A stretch of 64,000 nt of DNA from Diplonema papillatum (Eukaryota; Euglenozoa; Diplonemea; Diplonemida; Diplonemidae). The notes under the pieces were generated by a model. It made no database searches, was not told the DNA's origin, and saw only the letters and a list, made by a program, of their open reading frames with translations. The translations under genes and the position numbers were made by a program. Of the stretch, positions 10,365-19,990 are shown one piece after another. The stretch is from the NCBI GenBank assembly GCA_030068145.1, contig JAPJBO010000104.1, positions 310,001-374,000 of the forward strand. Reading direction: 5' to 3'. Numbering within the stretch: position 1 is the first letter of the stretch; every line of letters begins with the position of its first letter.

Positions 10365-10535
10365 CACGGTGAAGTCCACCTCAGAAGTTGGAGCAACAAC
10401 TCGAGTTAAAAAATGCGGGCGGCACACGCTCTTTTCGGATGTACGGAGGTACGTCTTCGCGGGATTTGGTCGTGGCATGTGACACACCCGCTTTTGGGTG
10501 TGACCGGCACGTTCTTGAAGTCCACCTTCGCCGCG
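10365..10535. mobile_element. MITE B, copy with both ends
   Basis: The left end CACGGTGAAGTCCACCTCAG and right end CTTGAAGTCCACCTTCG are imperfect inverted repeats. The interior has GAGTTAAAAAATGCGGGCG and a CACACCCGCTTTTGGGTGTG hairpin. No coding region. Confidence 0.65.
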
Positions 10536-10955
10536 CGGGTGGCGCTAGAGTGGAAGACCCCGAGCTGTGTATAAAATTATGTGCGATGCCAACGTCATGT
10601 CGGGAAAAAGGACGGCGGGAAGAAGGGACATTAGTAAGACGAAGTAAAGGCCGGCTGACTGGATGGGAAGTTGTTCACTAAAATTGAAAAGGGTAGGGGA
10701 GGGGGTGGCGGAAGGGGTTGGTGGAACGCTAATGTTACTTATCTCAGACCAACGCTCGGTCGCTAGAAGGTGTCTGTGAGTGGAGTGTGTCACAGGGCGT
10801 TGGTCCGATTCTCGCTGGAGGTTATCGTGGGCAAGTGCCGGCGCCGGCACCCGCCGTCGGCAGCGCGCCTTATAGGAAAATTCTCTGCTTTTTGTGTTTT
10901 TTTTTTCTGTGTTTTTTGTGTTACCGTCGATCCCGAAAGACGACCAGTTTGGTGT

Positions 10956-10980
10956 CTTGCGACCTTTTTTTTTTTTTTTT
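10956..10980. repeat. Left direct repeat (probable target-site duplication) of the LINE
   Basis: CTTGCGACC followed by 16 T is repeated at 15640-15665. Another copy of the surrounding repeat at 61065-61095 has CTTGCGACC without the LINE, so the sequence belongs to the target. Confidence 0.7.
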
Positions 10981-11206
10981 CCCGACGACAACTAGTGTCA
11001 GACTAGCCTACCCGAGGGCAGTTGATTTCTTTAGGCGAGGTTTCTCTACCGGCGGAAGTTGTTTGGGTTAGCGTTTTTTTTTTTTTTTTTTTTCTCCTTC
11101 CGTTGATATCGTTAGTCATTCACTCTCCCTTTTCCCTACCGCTCCGATCCCTTCTCTTTCCACTTCTTCCTCTTCCGTTGCCCCCCACACAAGACGCAGT
11201 GCTGAT

Positions 11207-14200
11207 TTACTCGAGATATCTCAAAACTAGCGAGGACCACCGTGCCGCTAACGGGTCGTCGCACAGGACCTTCACGCGTTTCGCCACGTGCCGGATCGTG
11301 TCTCTTCGTTTCTTTGCAAAGTCCGCGAGCAGTCCCTTCAGTTGTGGCGGGTCGGTGGGGTATGCGTGACGGATGTCGGACACTTCGTTGTGCGTCGCAT
11401 CATCTGCGAGCAGGACGTGTTGCGCGTTGGCCAGCGCCGCGCACCGCTTGCAGGCGATCCGGGTGGCTCGCGGCATCACCGCTCGCCGGATAATCGCTTG
11501 CAAGAGGTCCACGGCGCCGGGCAGTGCTTCGAGGGAGCGGAGCGTACTCCCCTTCGTTGTCTCCGCCGACGCAAGTTCCCGTATGCTCCTCGTCGCCGTC
11601 TTTGTCCGGCTGTACTGCCACACGCGCTTCACGTACCGAATGGGGCTCTCCAGCTGCGGGAAGTCCTCTGCGGCGTAACAGCAAACAGCTCCTACCCCGT
11701 TCTTCCGATACAGGAGCTCAACGTCCAGAACCGGAAGTCTCTCCTGGAGGGCCCGCGTCGCCGCCTCATCTGCGCCGTTGATGTCGGTGTTGTCGGCGTG
11801 TCCCTTACCCCATCGGAGGCACTGCACATACTCGCCGACCACGCCTGCCACGGGGTCACCGGGCTCCTTTCGGCGGATTCGCAGGATGGCCGCTTCGCTG
11901 TCGCTGTACCACGAAACCCTCTCGGGGGCGACATCCCACCGTCTCAGCACGGTTGCCAACAGCATCATTGCCGCCAGTTCGGTCTCCGTGCTCGAGGTCA
12001 CGGTTCCGCTTAGCAGGCAGCCGAAGGACATCGTTCCGAAATTGACTCCGGCGGACCCGCGCGATTCGTCCTCGAGAAAACCCCCATCGCTCGCCACCAC
12101 AACATCATGCGTCAACAAGAATTCCCGGCCCAGCATCACGTCGATCTGCGAGAGTATGTCCTCTCCCACGGCTGTTTGTCGGGGGGGCCTTCGACGGAAG
12201 CCTGCTACAGGGAGGGCGTCCCTTTCTTCGTTGGGTCGGTGAGCCAGGTACGCCCGCGTTCGTTGAAGTGCCGCGTAATGTTCCACGTTCGGGCACGCGA
12301 AGCCGTCCTTGCACCATGCAAATTCCTTAATCCCTCTACTGTGGCGATGCTTCGGGAAGAGACTTGCGTGAGAAGCTACCAGCTTGGGTGCTCTTGGGTC
12401 GAAGCAGGAGGATAGGCAGTGCATGGACAGGGTGGGCAGTACGTGGCTGCGGAAGAAGGCACACTTACGTCTTGTCGAGCGGTAGACGTGGGAGTTGGTG
12501 AAGTCTACCAGGCGTGCCAGCCTTTCCAAGTTCTTCGCGTCATTCTCGCACCCACTCGTTCGTCTGTCCGCGTGCAGGCAGGCACCCAGCAGTTTTGCGC
12601 GGTTCACGGTCTCGCGGTGAGGTTCAGTGCTCCACACGAAGGGAGTCTTCGCCACTACAAGGATCTTGTCTTCAGCCAGCTCCAACCCTTTCGACGCCGA
12701 CCACGATTGGAGCGCCCCAAAAGTAGCTGGGAGGCGTGACCTTGTTGTTCGGGCCACCAGATCATCGACGTACGCCCGGGTCTCTTCCCTCGGGGGGGGC
12801 TCGCAGGTGTACAGTACGAAGAGGAGTACGCTGAGGGGTGAGCCTTGGAGTACGCCTCGCCCCAAGCCGACCGGCGGGGTAAACCCGTCGTAGTGAACAA
12901 TCGTCACCTCCTGGCCCTCGATTACCCTTGCTACTGTCTTCGCCCATTCGGGGCCAAGCAGCCTCTCTACTGTCTGTATCAGCCTTCCGTGCGGAATCGA
13001 GTCGAAGGCGGCCCGGACGTCTACCAGGAGCAGCAAGCGCTCGTCGTCTTCCTCAGAACCCATCTCTGATTCCAGCCACTCCCGTGCATGGAGGACCACC
13101 TGCGCCGCCCCGCTTTGCCTACCGCATCCGAACTGGAACTCGTGCATCAGGACCAATGACTGTACCAACGGTTTCATTTTCAGATACAATGCCGAGTGCT
13201 GCAGTTTTGCAAAGAGAGGCATTATTGCAATTGGCCGGTACCCCCTCGGATCCGACGTTCGCATCGCCTTCCCCTTCCAGAATAAGAAAATCCAAGACAC
13301 TCGCTGTCGCGCCGGTACGCCCTCACGAGTCCATCTGTTGAGCTCAGCTGTCGTTGACTCAAGAGTTCTCTCTGACATTGTTTTTAAAAACTTCGGTGAG
13401 AAGTCAGCTGTTCGAGCAGTGGACCGGATGACAGCTATCGCCGCGCTGACGTCTTCGGCCGACAACGCAATCGGTACGGCGTCGCGGGGCAGGATTATCG
13501 GTGGGTGTAGGGCGTCAGATTGGTATTTGTTCCGGAGGAACGCCGTAAAGACGGCGGGATTCTCCAGCATCGGTGGCTGATAAGGTGATGACAGGTTTGG
13601 AGACTTGTGGTGTTGCCCGGCCGCGTCCAATTTCTTTCGGATCGACCGAATCTCTGCATTTAGGGTCGACTTCAGTTGTGCGCCGGCGCTGCTTCGGAGT
13701 ATAATTCGACGATATAGGGCATCCTGCAGCCTCGCCACCTTCGTGCTTCTGGGTCGAGGGGGTGGGCGAGCACCCGTTTCATCGAGGGCGTCGAGCATCT
13801 GGGAAAAGGTCGCTTGGTCGAGGGTTTGGCGCTTTGTGGGGTACACCATGGCCGGAGGCCTCTTCAGGCTCTTGTCGAAGCGTAGGGACAGAACAGCATG
13901 GTCGCTTCCTCCGGTGAATCGAATGCTGCTCAAGCTCCATCGAGACCTTCTCGGCACGAAAGCTCTGTCCAGCGACGACGTGGCGTTCGACCTCGAAAAA
14001 GTTGTTCGCGACCGCACCAATTCCTGCAGATTCTCCCTCCGCATGCGGCGCTCCACCTGGGGCGTAGTTCGTGGGTTAAAGTCGCCGACAACCGCGAAGT
14101 CGGTCATGCAGTCCCGCGCCCGCTGCGCTATCCAGTCTCCGAGTCGGTCGGTCAGGGAATCGCGTTTGTGGCAAGGGACGTACACACTCACTACCCTTAG

Positions 14201-14740
14201 TGTCTCGCCCGCCACCTGCAGGTCTGCGCTGCACGCACCGTAACCGGTGTAGCACTGAGATACTGTAATCAGGGATTGCTTCTTGATGAGTATCGCCGTC
14301 CGGGCCAGGGGGTGCCCGTCCGCGTAGGGGCAAGTGCCCACCACCACGACAGTCCATCCGGCACGGGTTGCGTATTCGCGGAAGATCGTGGGCTCGCGGC
14401 CAATCTCGTTCACCGCCAGGACATCGGCAGCCGGCAAGCGTGAGAAAAATCTCTCTAAACACATCTTACAGGAGGCATTACACGACAGGAGGATCAAGTG
14501 CCTGTCGAGAGGGAGGAAACGGCGGGCTCTCAGGGGCGGAATGACTAGCGGCGGGTGCGCTTCTTGCGGTCGGAAGGAGTTGGTTGAAGCTGATATCGGG
14601 TGTGTTTGGGAGGAACTGACTGATGATTCGGGAGGTATGGAAAGGGAGGGATTGACTGATGCGGCTGATAAGCAGTTGTTGGGGTTGCTTGTCACTGACT
14701 CGTTCACCGTGGCTAATATGAGCCGTCCTCGGGGTCGACC
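11207..14740 (-). CDS. LINE ORF2: APE-type endonuclease, reverse transcriptase, RNase H
   Basis: The frame is open from the stop at 14741-14743 to 11207. Counting from a GTG at 14705-14707, it encodes 1166 residues. Endonuclease (about 70-275): VNEIG (Glu101), VVGDFN (208-211), SSLDRAF and GGSDH (268-270). RT (about 470-690): RGYRPIAIMP, LLLVDVRAAFDS (Asp563), GVLQGSPLS (618-626), AYVDD (646-649). RNase H (about 868-985): VASDGG (Asp874), ETELAA, YSDSEA (Asp936), NGADEAA. A C-terminal CKRC plus His segment resembles the zinc-knuckle remnant of many LINEs. All catalytic motifs look intact. No ATG precedes the endonuclease, so translation probably follows ORF1 by frameshift or reinitiation. Confidence 0.92.
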   Translation of the reverse strand, partial: GRPRGRLILATVNESVTSNPNNCLSAASVNPSLSIPPESSVSSSQTHPISASTNSFRPQEAHPPLVIPPLRARRFLPLDRHLILLSCNASCKMCLERFFSRLPAADVLAVNEIGREPTIFREYATRAGWTVVVVGTCPYADGHPLARTAILIKKQSLITVSQCYTGYGACSADLQVAGETLRVVSVYVPCHKRDSLTDRLGDWIAQRARDCMTDFAVVGDFNPRTTPQVERRMRRENLQELVRSRTTFSRSNATSSLDRAFVPRRSRWSLSSIRFTGGSDHAVLSLRFDKSLKRPPAMVYPTKRQTLDQATFSQMLDALDETGARPPPRPRSTKVARLQDALYRRIILRSSAGAQLKSTLNAEIRSIRKKLDAAGQHHKSPNLSSPYQPPMLENPAVFTAFLRNKYQSDALHPPIILPRDAVPIALSAEDVSAAIAVIRSTARTADFSPKFLKTMSERTLESTTAELNRWTREGVPARQRVSWIFLFWKGKAMRTSDPRGYRPIAIMPLFAKLQHSALYLKMKPLVQSLVLMHEFQFGCGRQSGAAQVVLHAREWLESEMGSEEDDERLLLLVDVRAAFDSIPHGRLIQTVERLLGPEWAKTVARVIEGQEVTIVHYDGFTPPVGLGRGVLQGSPLSVLLFVLYTCEPPPREETRAYVDDLVARTTRSRLPATFGALQSWSASKGLELAEDKILVVAKTPFVWSTEPHRETVNRAKLLGACLHADRRTSGCENDAKNLERLARLVDFTNSHVYRSTRRKCAFFRSHVLPTLSMHCLSSCFDPRAPKLVASHASLFPKHRHSRGIKEFAWCKDGFACPNVEHYAALQRTRAYLAHRPNEERDALPVAGFRRRPPRQTAVGEDILSQIDVMLGREFLLTHDVVVASDGGFLEDESRGSAGVNFGTMSFGCLLSGTVTSSTETELAAMMLLATVLRRWDVAPERVSWYSDSEAAILRIRRKEPGDPVAGVVGEYVQCLRWGKGHADNTDINGADEAATRALQERLPVLDVELLYRKNGVGAVCCYAAEDFPQLESPIRYVKRVWQYSRTKTATRSIRELASAETTKGSTLRSLEALPGAVDLLQAIIRRAVMPRATRIACKRCAALANAQHVLLADDATHNEVSDIRHAYPTDPPQLKGLLADFAKKRRDTIRHVAKRVKVLCDDPLAARWSSLVLRYLE

Positions 14741-15636
14741 CTAGGACGGGGGGTTCCCGGCGGAGATGTCTCCATCCCGCCTTCCCCACCCCGCTCCCCG
14801 GGCTTACTCTTCGCCGGCGGGGACAATGACCCCTCGCCCTCTCGCGCCAGGCTCCGCTTCGCGCCCACCGTGTACTCCACAGCAGCCGACCTCCCGCCTC
14901 CCTTTGCTTTCTCTCCCTTGCCCATCTTTCCAGCTCCACGCCCTTTCGAAGCCGCTTTGTCGTTGCTCTTTCCATTCACTCCCAGGGGCCTGCTTTCCTG
15001 TCCCTTCCCGCCCAGGAGTCCCTCGTCGGCTTCTTCTCCCGCTGAGCTGGCCTCGCTGCGACTTGCTGCTTGGGCATACGTTCCGGGGGACTGCACGGAC
15101 TCGGCTCCAGCACCCACCATCACCCCGAGCCTTCCAAAACGTATGTCCCTGCCACCGATCTTGATCTGCAGACTTTGTAAAAGCGCCTCCTCCTCGTCGT
15201 CCAATCCCTTCACCACAAATGTCGTTGTCGTCCTCGTCAGCCCGTACGCGGGAACCAGTTCGACGTCAGCTGTCACCCCTGCGTGGTTCAGAGCCAACTG
15301 CACCTCGTAGTCCGCCAGCGTCCTGCTGAGGCCAACAACCCCGTACTCCTCCCTTTGCCGTTCCCTGTAGGCCTCCCTGTCCCTTGCCGCCTGCTCTTTC
15401 GACTTCACGAACACTCCATCCCTTTTGACCGCAATGCCAGCGGCGTCCAACCTCTCAGCGAAGGCGCCAATCAGCCCCTCCGACTCCCGGTCGGCGTATA
15501 CACGATAACCCGTGGCCGAGTAGCGCAGTATCGACGCCTTCATGCCGACCTTCTCCATTGCCTCTATTAAGTCAGAAGGGGGGTTGGAAAAGGGGTCGTC
15601 TCTGGCGGTGCGCCTCTGAAAAGCTTCGAGTTCCAT
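14713..15636 (-). CDS. LINE ORF1 protein
   Basis: A 307-residue frame starts at ATG 15634-15636 and stops at TAG 14713-14715. It has no CCHC knuckle. Residues about 85-175 alternate strand and helix patterns (GLTRTTTTFVVKGLDDEEE, IGGRDIRFGRLG) consistent with an RRM-like fold. The C-terminal third is rich in Gly, Lys, Ser and Pro and is probably disordered and RNA-binding. Its last 28 bases overlap the open ORF2 frame in the -1 register. The presumed role is to coat element RNA. The N terminus may be truncated because the insertion boundary falls 3 bases upstream of the ATG. Confidence 0.75.
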   Translation of the reverse strand: MELEAFQRRTARDDPFSNPPSDLIEAMEKVGMKASILRYSATGYRVYADRESEGLIGAFAERLDAAGIAVKRDGVFVKSKEQAARDREAYRERQREEYGVVGLSRTLADYEVQLALNHAGVTADVELVPAYGLTRTTTTFVVKGLDDEEEALLQSLQIKIGGRDIRFGRLGVMVGAGAESVQSPGTYAQAASRSEASSAGEEADEGLLGGKGQESRPLGVNGKSNDKAASKGRGAGKMGKGEKAKGGGRSAAVEYTVGAKRSLAREGEGSLSPPAKSKPGERGGEGGMETSPPGTPRPRVDPEDGSY

Positions 15637-15639
15637 CCC

Positions 15640-15665
15640 CTTGCGACCTTTTTTTTTTTTTTTTT
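15640..15665. repeat. Right direct repeat (probable target-site duplication) of the LINE
   Basis: CTTGCGACC followed by 17 T; the partner is at 10956-10980. Confidence 0.7.
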
Positions 15666-15785
15666 AGCCACATGCAATGTGTGAGGAAACTGAACCGCTC
15701 AAGTAGGACTCTCTGATCATGATCATTTGCCAAATTTGCCACCTGAAACCACGTCCAGGATTTGGGCTCAGGGTAGTGCGGTCAA
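15666..15785 (+). repeat. Dispersed repeat J, copy 1
   Basis: Runs from AGCCACATGCAATGTGTGAG through TGATCATGATCA to CCACGTCCAGGATTTGGGCT. Copies lie at 16998-17120 (same strand) and at 52771-52880 and 61341-61440 (opposite strand). Confidence 0.8.
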
Positions 15786-15831
15786 CGAAAAAAAACATTA
15801 TGTCGTTCGAACTGATGCGGTCGCCCTCGTA

Positions 15832-16150
15832 AAGAAGGTGACGGGGGTAGACGTTCCATCCGCTTTCTTCTTCGAGAGGAAGAACCCGGCTGCTCAACAG
15901 GTCGTCGATTGGGCGGAACGCGCCACGGGCCTGAAGGAGCAAGCGCTCAGGGCCCTCCTCGAAGCCGGGGGGTTCACCGGCGACAACGCCGTCCCGGAGG
16001 GAACGGCCCTGTGGCGTCTCGCCTGGGTCCACAGGGCCAGCTCGCCGAACACCTCCGAGCAGGTGGTCGGCGCCTTCCTGGCCGGGCGTTTCCCGGAGGA
16101 GACCGCCCGGCAGACCGCGGCCCACCGTGCGAGGGGGGTGCAAGGCGCCG
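15832..16150 (+). CDS. Orphan coding-like exon, unknown function
   Basis: The plus-strand frame is open across 15727-16341, but only the middle looks coding: strong G/C preference at third positions and an amphipathic helical sequence (NPAAQQVVDWAERATGLKEQ and EQVVGAFLAGRFPEETARQ). The frame's first part lies in repeat J and its last part in a repeat R-like sequence, so they are unlikely to be coding. A GTAG just before position 15850 could be a splice acceptor and GGGGGTGCAAG near 16135 a donor. I do not recognise the family. It could be an exon of a plus-strand gene, or a retroposed or captured fragment. Confidence 0.35.
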
Positions 16151-16154
16151 AATT

Positions 16155-16215
16155 CCTGTTGACAACTTGTGTCAGACTAGCCCACCCGGGGGTGGTTGAT
16201 TCCTTCGGGCAGGGT
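16155..16215 (+). repeat. Repeat R fragment
   Basis: GTGTCAGACTAGCCCACCC and GGTTGATTCCTTCGGGCAGG match the LINE 3' tail on the plus strand at about 10985-11040 and a copy at 46725-46810. Confidence 0.6.
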
Positions 16216-16365
16216 CTCCCCCGTCCAGCGTTTGCTTGGGTCCACGGTGATGATCGCCCTTCGGCTCTTTATTTCCTATTTCGCTCTCTTTGTCATTTTC
16301 ATTTTATTGATCTGCGTCCTCCCTCACTCTTAGCGTCCTAACCGGTCCCTTTTATTTTTTTTTTG

Positions 16366-16660
16366 CGAGAACCAGGTACCAGGGAAAGCTTGCTACACGG
16401 GAGCCAAGCTTCACGTGTTCGGCGGTACTGCAGAGCCACGGGCCTACGGGTCAAGTGGCTACCGATTTCCCAAACTAAAGCATCAAGGCGTGGCGCACCT
16501 TGGGGCTTGGCGCTCGCGCTGAACATAAGCTCGTCGAGACGTCAGCCACAGGGCAGAGCGGACGGGGTTGTGGCACTGTGCTGCCTCCGACTCAAGCCTT
16601 GCAAGCTGTGGTTGACCGTCACGTTCCTGGACCCGGAGCGGCCTTTTTCTTTTTCTTTTT
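16366..16660 (+). repeat. Dispersed repeat C, copy 2
   Basis: Closely similar to 18564-18850 over its full length and flanked on both sides by T-rich tracts. It contains a short local duplication around GGCGCACCTTGGGGCTTGG. Confidence 0.85.
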
Positions 16661-16997
16661 CTCTTCTTCTTCTTTTGCGAGCACTGAGAAGTGTATCGGG
16701 TTTGCGGGAAAGCCTGTACACGGGAGCCAAAGAAAAGAAGGGCGGCATGCCTCAGGGGACTGTAGGAAATGTGCCCCACGGGACTAGCGCCCTCGAAGAA
16801 AGTGTTTTCGTCACTTTCTTGCCAGGGAATTGCACTCACAAGACATTTTTTTTTGGGGCCATCAACAATTTTTCATACAATGCATTCCTACGGAACCCGC
16901 GCAGAACCTTTCTTTTTACTCCGACGACTTCACACGGAGGGCCCAGGCGGATTCCGCCGGGGTCCGCGTGGCTGCATAGAATGTAAATACTCAGTAC
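16661..16997. other. Spacer without recognised gene
   Basis: Pyrimidine-rich tract near 16646-16675, then unremarkable sequence. No gene seen. Confidence 0.4.
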
Positions 16998-17120
16998 TTT
17001 TAGCCACATGCAATGTGTGAGGAAGCTGTACTGCCCAAGTAGGACGTTCTGATCATCATCATTTCCCTTTGCCAATTTTCCACCTGAAACCACGTCCAGG
17101 ATTTGGGCTCAGGGTCAACG
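16998..17120 (+). repeat. Dispersed repeat J, copy 2
   Basis: Same order of blocks as 15666-15785, with TGATCATCATCA in place of the palindrome. Confidence 0.8.
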
Positions 17121-17165
17121 ATAACTTGAGTTTCTCTTTTGACTTTCTCCTGCTCTCGCGAAGTA

Positions 17166-17375
17166 CGGGTTTTTAGCGTTTATTGTGGTTTAGAGGTTCG
17201 GTGTTTTAGGGTCTCCGGTTGACCATTGAGGCTGTGAGGCGGGTAGTATGAGGGTAGTAGGTATGCTTATACACTTTTTAGAGTTATAGTTCGCTTGAGA
17301 ATCCGGGATTTTAGAGCCTCCGGGTAACCTTCGTCGAAATAGGTTCTTTTAATGCTATTACGTACTGGGTGGGTT
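17166..17375 (+). repeat. Two adjacent copies of dispersed repeat S
   Basis: The first (17166-17275) has GTGTTTTAGGGTCTCCGG and GGTAGTAGGTATGCT and matches 57238-57340. The second (17278-17375) has AGTTCGCTTGAGAATCCGGG and TACGTACTGGGTGGGTTTGG and matches 47640-47740. Two different subfamilies lie side by side. Confidence 0.7.
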
Positions 17376-18563
17376 TGGGGGGCAATTCTTAGCGAAAACA
17401 TCTACGCGGACCCCAGGCTGCAGATTCCGTGGAGTCCGCGCAGCAGTATTTCTATTTCGTGTGACGGAATCCGTCGGAATGCGATGTATGATCTTTTGTG
17501 AGGCTTTTTAAGTAGTGCTGAACATACAATATTTGTCCTGCAAAAAAGACGTAGACAGCTTGGTTCGTCGGTCGGAACGCCGAACCCATATGAAAGCAAT
17601 GGAAATATGAGGGGGGGAGTCGATCGCAACCGGCACGCACAAACGAAAAAGAAAGCGCCTGTCTGCTTCGCTTTTCTTCTTTTTCAGAGGCGTATGACAG
17701 AGCTTCATGTATCGGAGCGACCAAACCGAATCCCTCCCCTTATCGTGACTTCTTTCCGGAAAGCGGATCGTCATCATCACGCTGATGCCCCGTGCCATCC
17801 GAAAACGGGGCCATCCGCAGCTGGAACAACAGGTGGGCCTGTGACCCGCTTTGAGAACTCTGCAGTCCGGCATGTGTGACGTTTACGGGATACATGTCGG
17901 CTTCCTACTAATGGGGGACCAAGGTAGGCACTCTCACACCTCAAGCATAGGACCAACACCGCGGTTGATACAAACTAATGATGATGGAGAGAGCGTTGTT
18001 TTCGGGATCGTGGGGGGACAACACATCGAAACTGATCCGCAGCATGTTGCGAGCAACAGGTCGGAGCTCACACTGCCGGCAGCAATATGCGGTGTTCGGT
18101 GGGGTCTTGGGTGAACAACCGTTTGGATGTACAAGCCAGCAACCTTTTAGGCCCCCACTAGCACACATCCCCTGAGAACCAACTTTTTTTCGAATGCCTG
18201 TGGTTCCCTGGGTTACCACGAAATCAGTTGTGGTTTGTAGGGTAGCCGTTTGTAGGTAGAAGCTGTATAACGCTCTGCGTGGGCGGTACTTTTCCTGTGA
18301 GCAACGCTTCGTACTGTGGGTGTGCTTAGCCCCCTCTGGGCGCAAGGCACCAGCGCAGCACTACGCTTCAAAAAGCACTCAGATCTACGTCGGTTGGTGT
18401 CCTTTCACTCCTGGTAGACCGTCAGTTGCAAGTCCACGGGAATAGGAGTAGTAGATCAGCTGTATTAAGATCTCGTAAGACCTACTCAATAAAACACGGC
18501 GAAACTCGCCTTCTGTACAGAGGAGGCAGCTTCCTTCTTGTTTTTTGTTTTTGTTTTGTTGTA
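17376..18563. other. Spacer without recognised gene
   Basis: Only short overlapping frames on both strands, none with a motif. No repeat family recognised. Confidence 0.4.
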
Positions 18564-18850
18564 CGTAGGTACCAGGGAAAGCCTGCTACACGGGAGCCAA
18601 GCTTCACGTGTTCGGCGGTACTGCAGAGCCACGAGCCTACGGGTCAAGTGGCTACCGACTTCCCAAACTAAAGCATCAAGGCTTGGCGCACCTTGGGGCT
18701 TGGCGCTCGCGCTGAACACAAGCTCGTCGAGACGGTCAGCCGCAGGGCAGAGCGGACCTGGGTTGTGACACTGTGCTGCCTCCGACTCAAGCTTTGCAAG
18801 TTGTGGTTGAGCGTCACGTTCCTGGACCAGGAGCGGCCTTTTTCTTTTTC
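18564..18850 (+). repeat. Dispersed repeat C, copy 3
   Basis: About 285 bp from GTACCAGGGAAAGCCTGC to GGACCAGGAGCGGCC, between T-rich tracts. High similarity to copy 2 suggests recent spread. Confidence 0.85.
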
Positions 18851-19304
18851 TTCTTTTATCTTTTTTCTTCTTTTTCTTTGTTGTACGTACGTACGCAGTC
18901 AAACGTATATCCGCCTTTTTGCCTAACATGAACTTTTGGGAGGAAATGAGAAATCTCGTCACTCCGCGAACCGTGGCGTTTTTACTTGCGGGTGCTGTAT
19001 TCTTCGGTCTATCACGTCTATCAAGAGGGGATGGACCGTACTTGGGTGGCATACGCAGCTGGGTACACTTCCCTTACTCGTGCTATCTACGTGCCGTGCC
19101 TTCAATGCCGTGTATTGCTCAAGCAAAACACGGTGCGCTACTGTTCAGAACCGCAGGCCTCTCTCGTAAAACGGAATGACACTCATTTTGGTTTCCTCAT
19201 TCCACGTCTTCCCAGGTTTGTATCTCTGCGGATTCCTTCGTATTCCGCATACCCGAATTCCGATGGAAAAATAGGAATGGGAGAAATTGTACTTAATAAT
19301 TGAG

Positions 19305-19370
19305 GCAGAACTGCCAGTCATGCATGTTTGATGCTGGCATCAAGTCTTTTCCAAAAGAAATGCGGGGTTC
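19305..19370 (+). repeat. Dispersed repeat N
   Basis: GGCAGAACTGCC, then TTTGATGCTGGCATCAAGTC and AAATGCGGGG. Relatives lie near 41.55, 45.4, 51.7 and 63.4 kb. Confidence 0.55.
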
Positions 19371-19509
19371 CTTTATTATTATTTTACTTAGAAGCTCTGA
19401 CCTTTCCGAGAGAGAGAGAGAGTGGGTGAGAAAAAAGGGAGCAAGCGGTGCAATATTCCGTAAAGCAAGGATTGAAACCCCATGAGGAACCTCTCAAAAT
19501 TTATTTTTC

Positions 19510-19730
19510 ACACAAGCGCCAGCTTGGAAGGAAAAGCTCGACAATAGCTGCCAGACAAAGCCGAAGGGATCCCAAGTGCTGTAACTACCGAACCACGTGT
19601 TGAACGGACGTGAGGTCATATATGTGCGGGTCTACCCCAACACGACAAATCACACAAACACGACAGGTCATAGTCCTGAGTGAGAAAACAACACACGGTG
19701 GTGTAAGCGAAGAACAAATCAGTGAGAGCT
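19510..19730 (+). repeat. Dispersed repeat D, copy 1
   Basis: Runs from AGCGCCAGCTTGG... through AAGTGCTGTAACTACCGAAC and GAACGGACGTGAGGTCAT to ACAACACACGGTGGTGTAAG. Other copies lie at 25.2, 25.8, 51.4 and 59.9 kb. Confidence 0.8.
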
Positions 19731-19857
19731 TTTGTTGCTTCGCTGCGACGATTTCCTTTATGCTGAGCATTTCTTCACGTTTGAGTGGCGGTACTGTCAG
19801 TCTTTAGTCACCATCCATGGACCTGTAGTAGAGTCGGCTGAACAAGGTGGGGCACGT

Positions 19858-19990
19858 TGTACGGTGGAGTCCAGCCTTAGAAGCTAGAGTTAAAAAACGG
19901 ATGCCACACCCCTGTTCGCGTGTACATTTAGAAGCCTTTGGGGCTCCATCCTCTATAAAACGCAAGCTTCTGAGGCTACTCCGCCGTGCG
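19858..19990. mobile_element. MITE B copy
   Basis: Left end ACGGTGGAGTCCAGCCTTAG and right end GCTTCTGAGGCTACTCCGCC form the family's inverted ends. Confidence 0.65.

Larger units (their letters stand above)
10981..15639 (-). mobile_element. Near full-length non-LTR retrotransposon (LINE)
   Basis: Two open frames are arranged ORF1-ORF2 on the minus strand, followed by a 3' region with an internal A21 tract (11074-11094 as T on the plus strand) and an A16 tail beside the left direct repeat. The 25-26 bp direct repeats at both ends and both open frames indicate a recent insertion by target-primed reverse transcription. Only about 3 bases lie between the 5' boundary and the ORF1 ATG, so the 5' UTR, and perhaps the start of ORF1, is missing. 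EN, RT and RNase H together suggest an I-like or related clade. Confidence 0.85.

Noticed and set aside
11288-15310. Several plus-strand frames of 100-240 codons across the LINE
   Set aside because: They oppose ORF1 and ORF2, whose motifs are unmistakable, and have no domain of their own.
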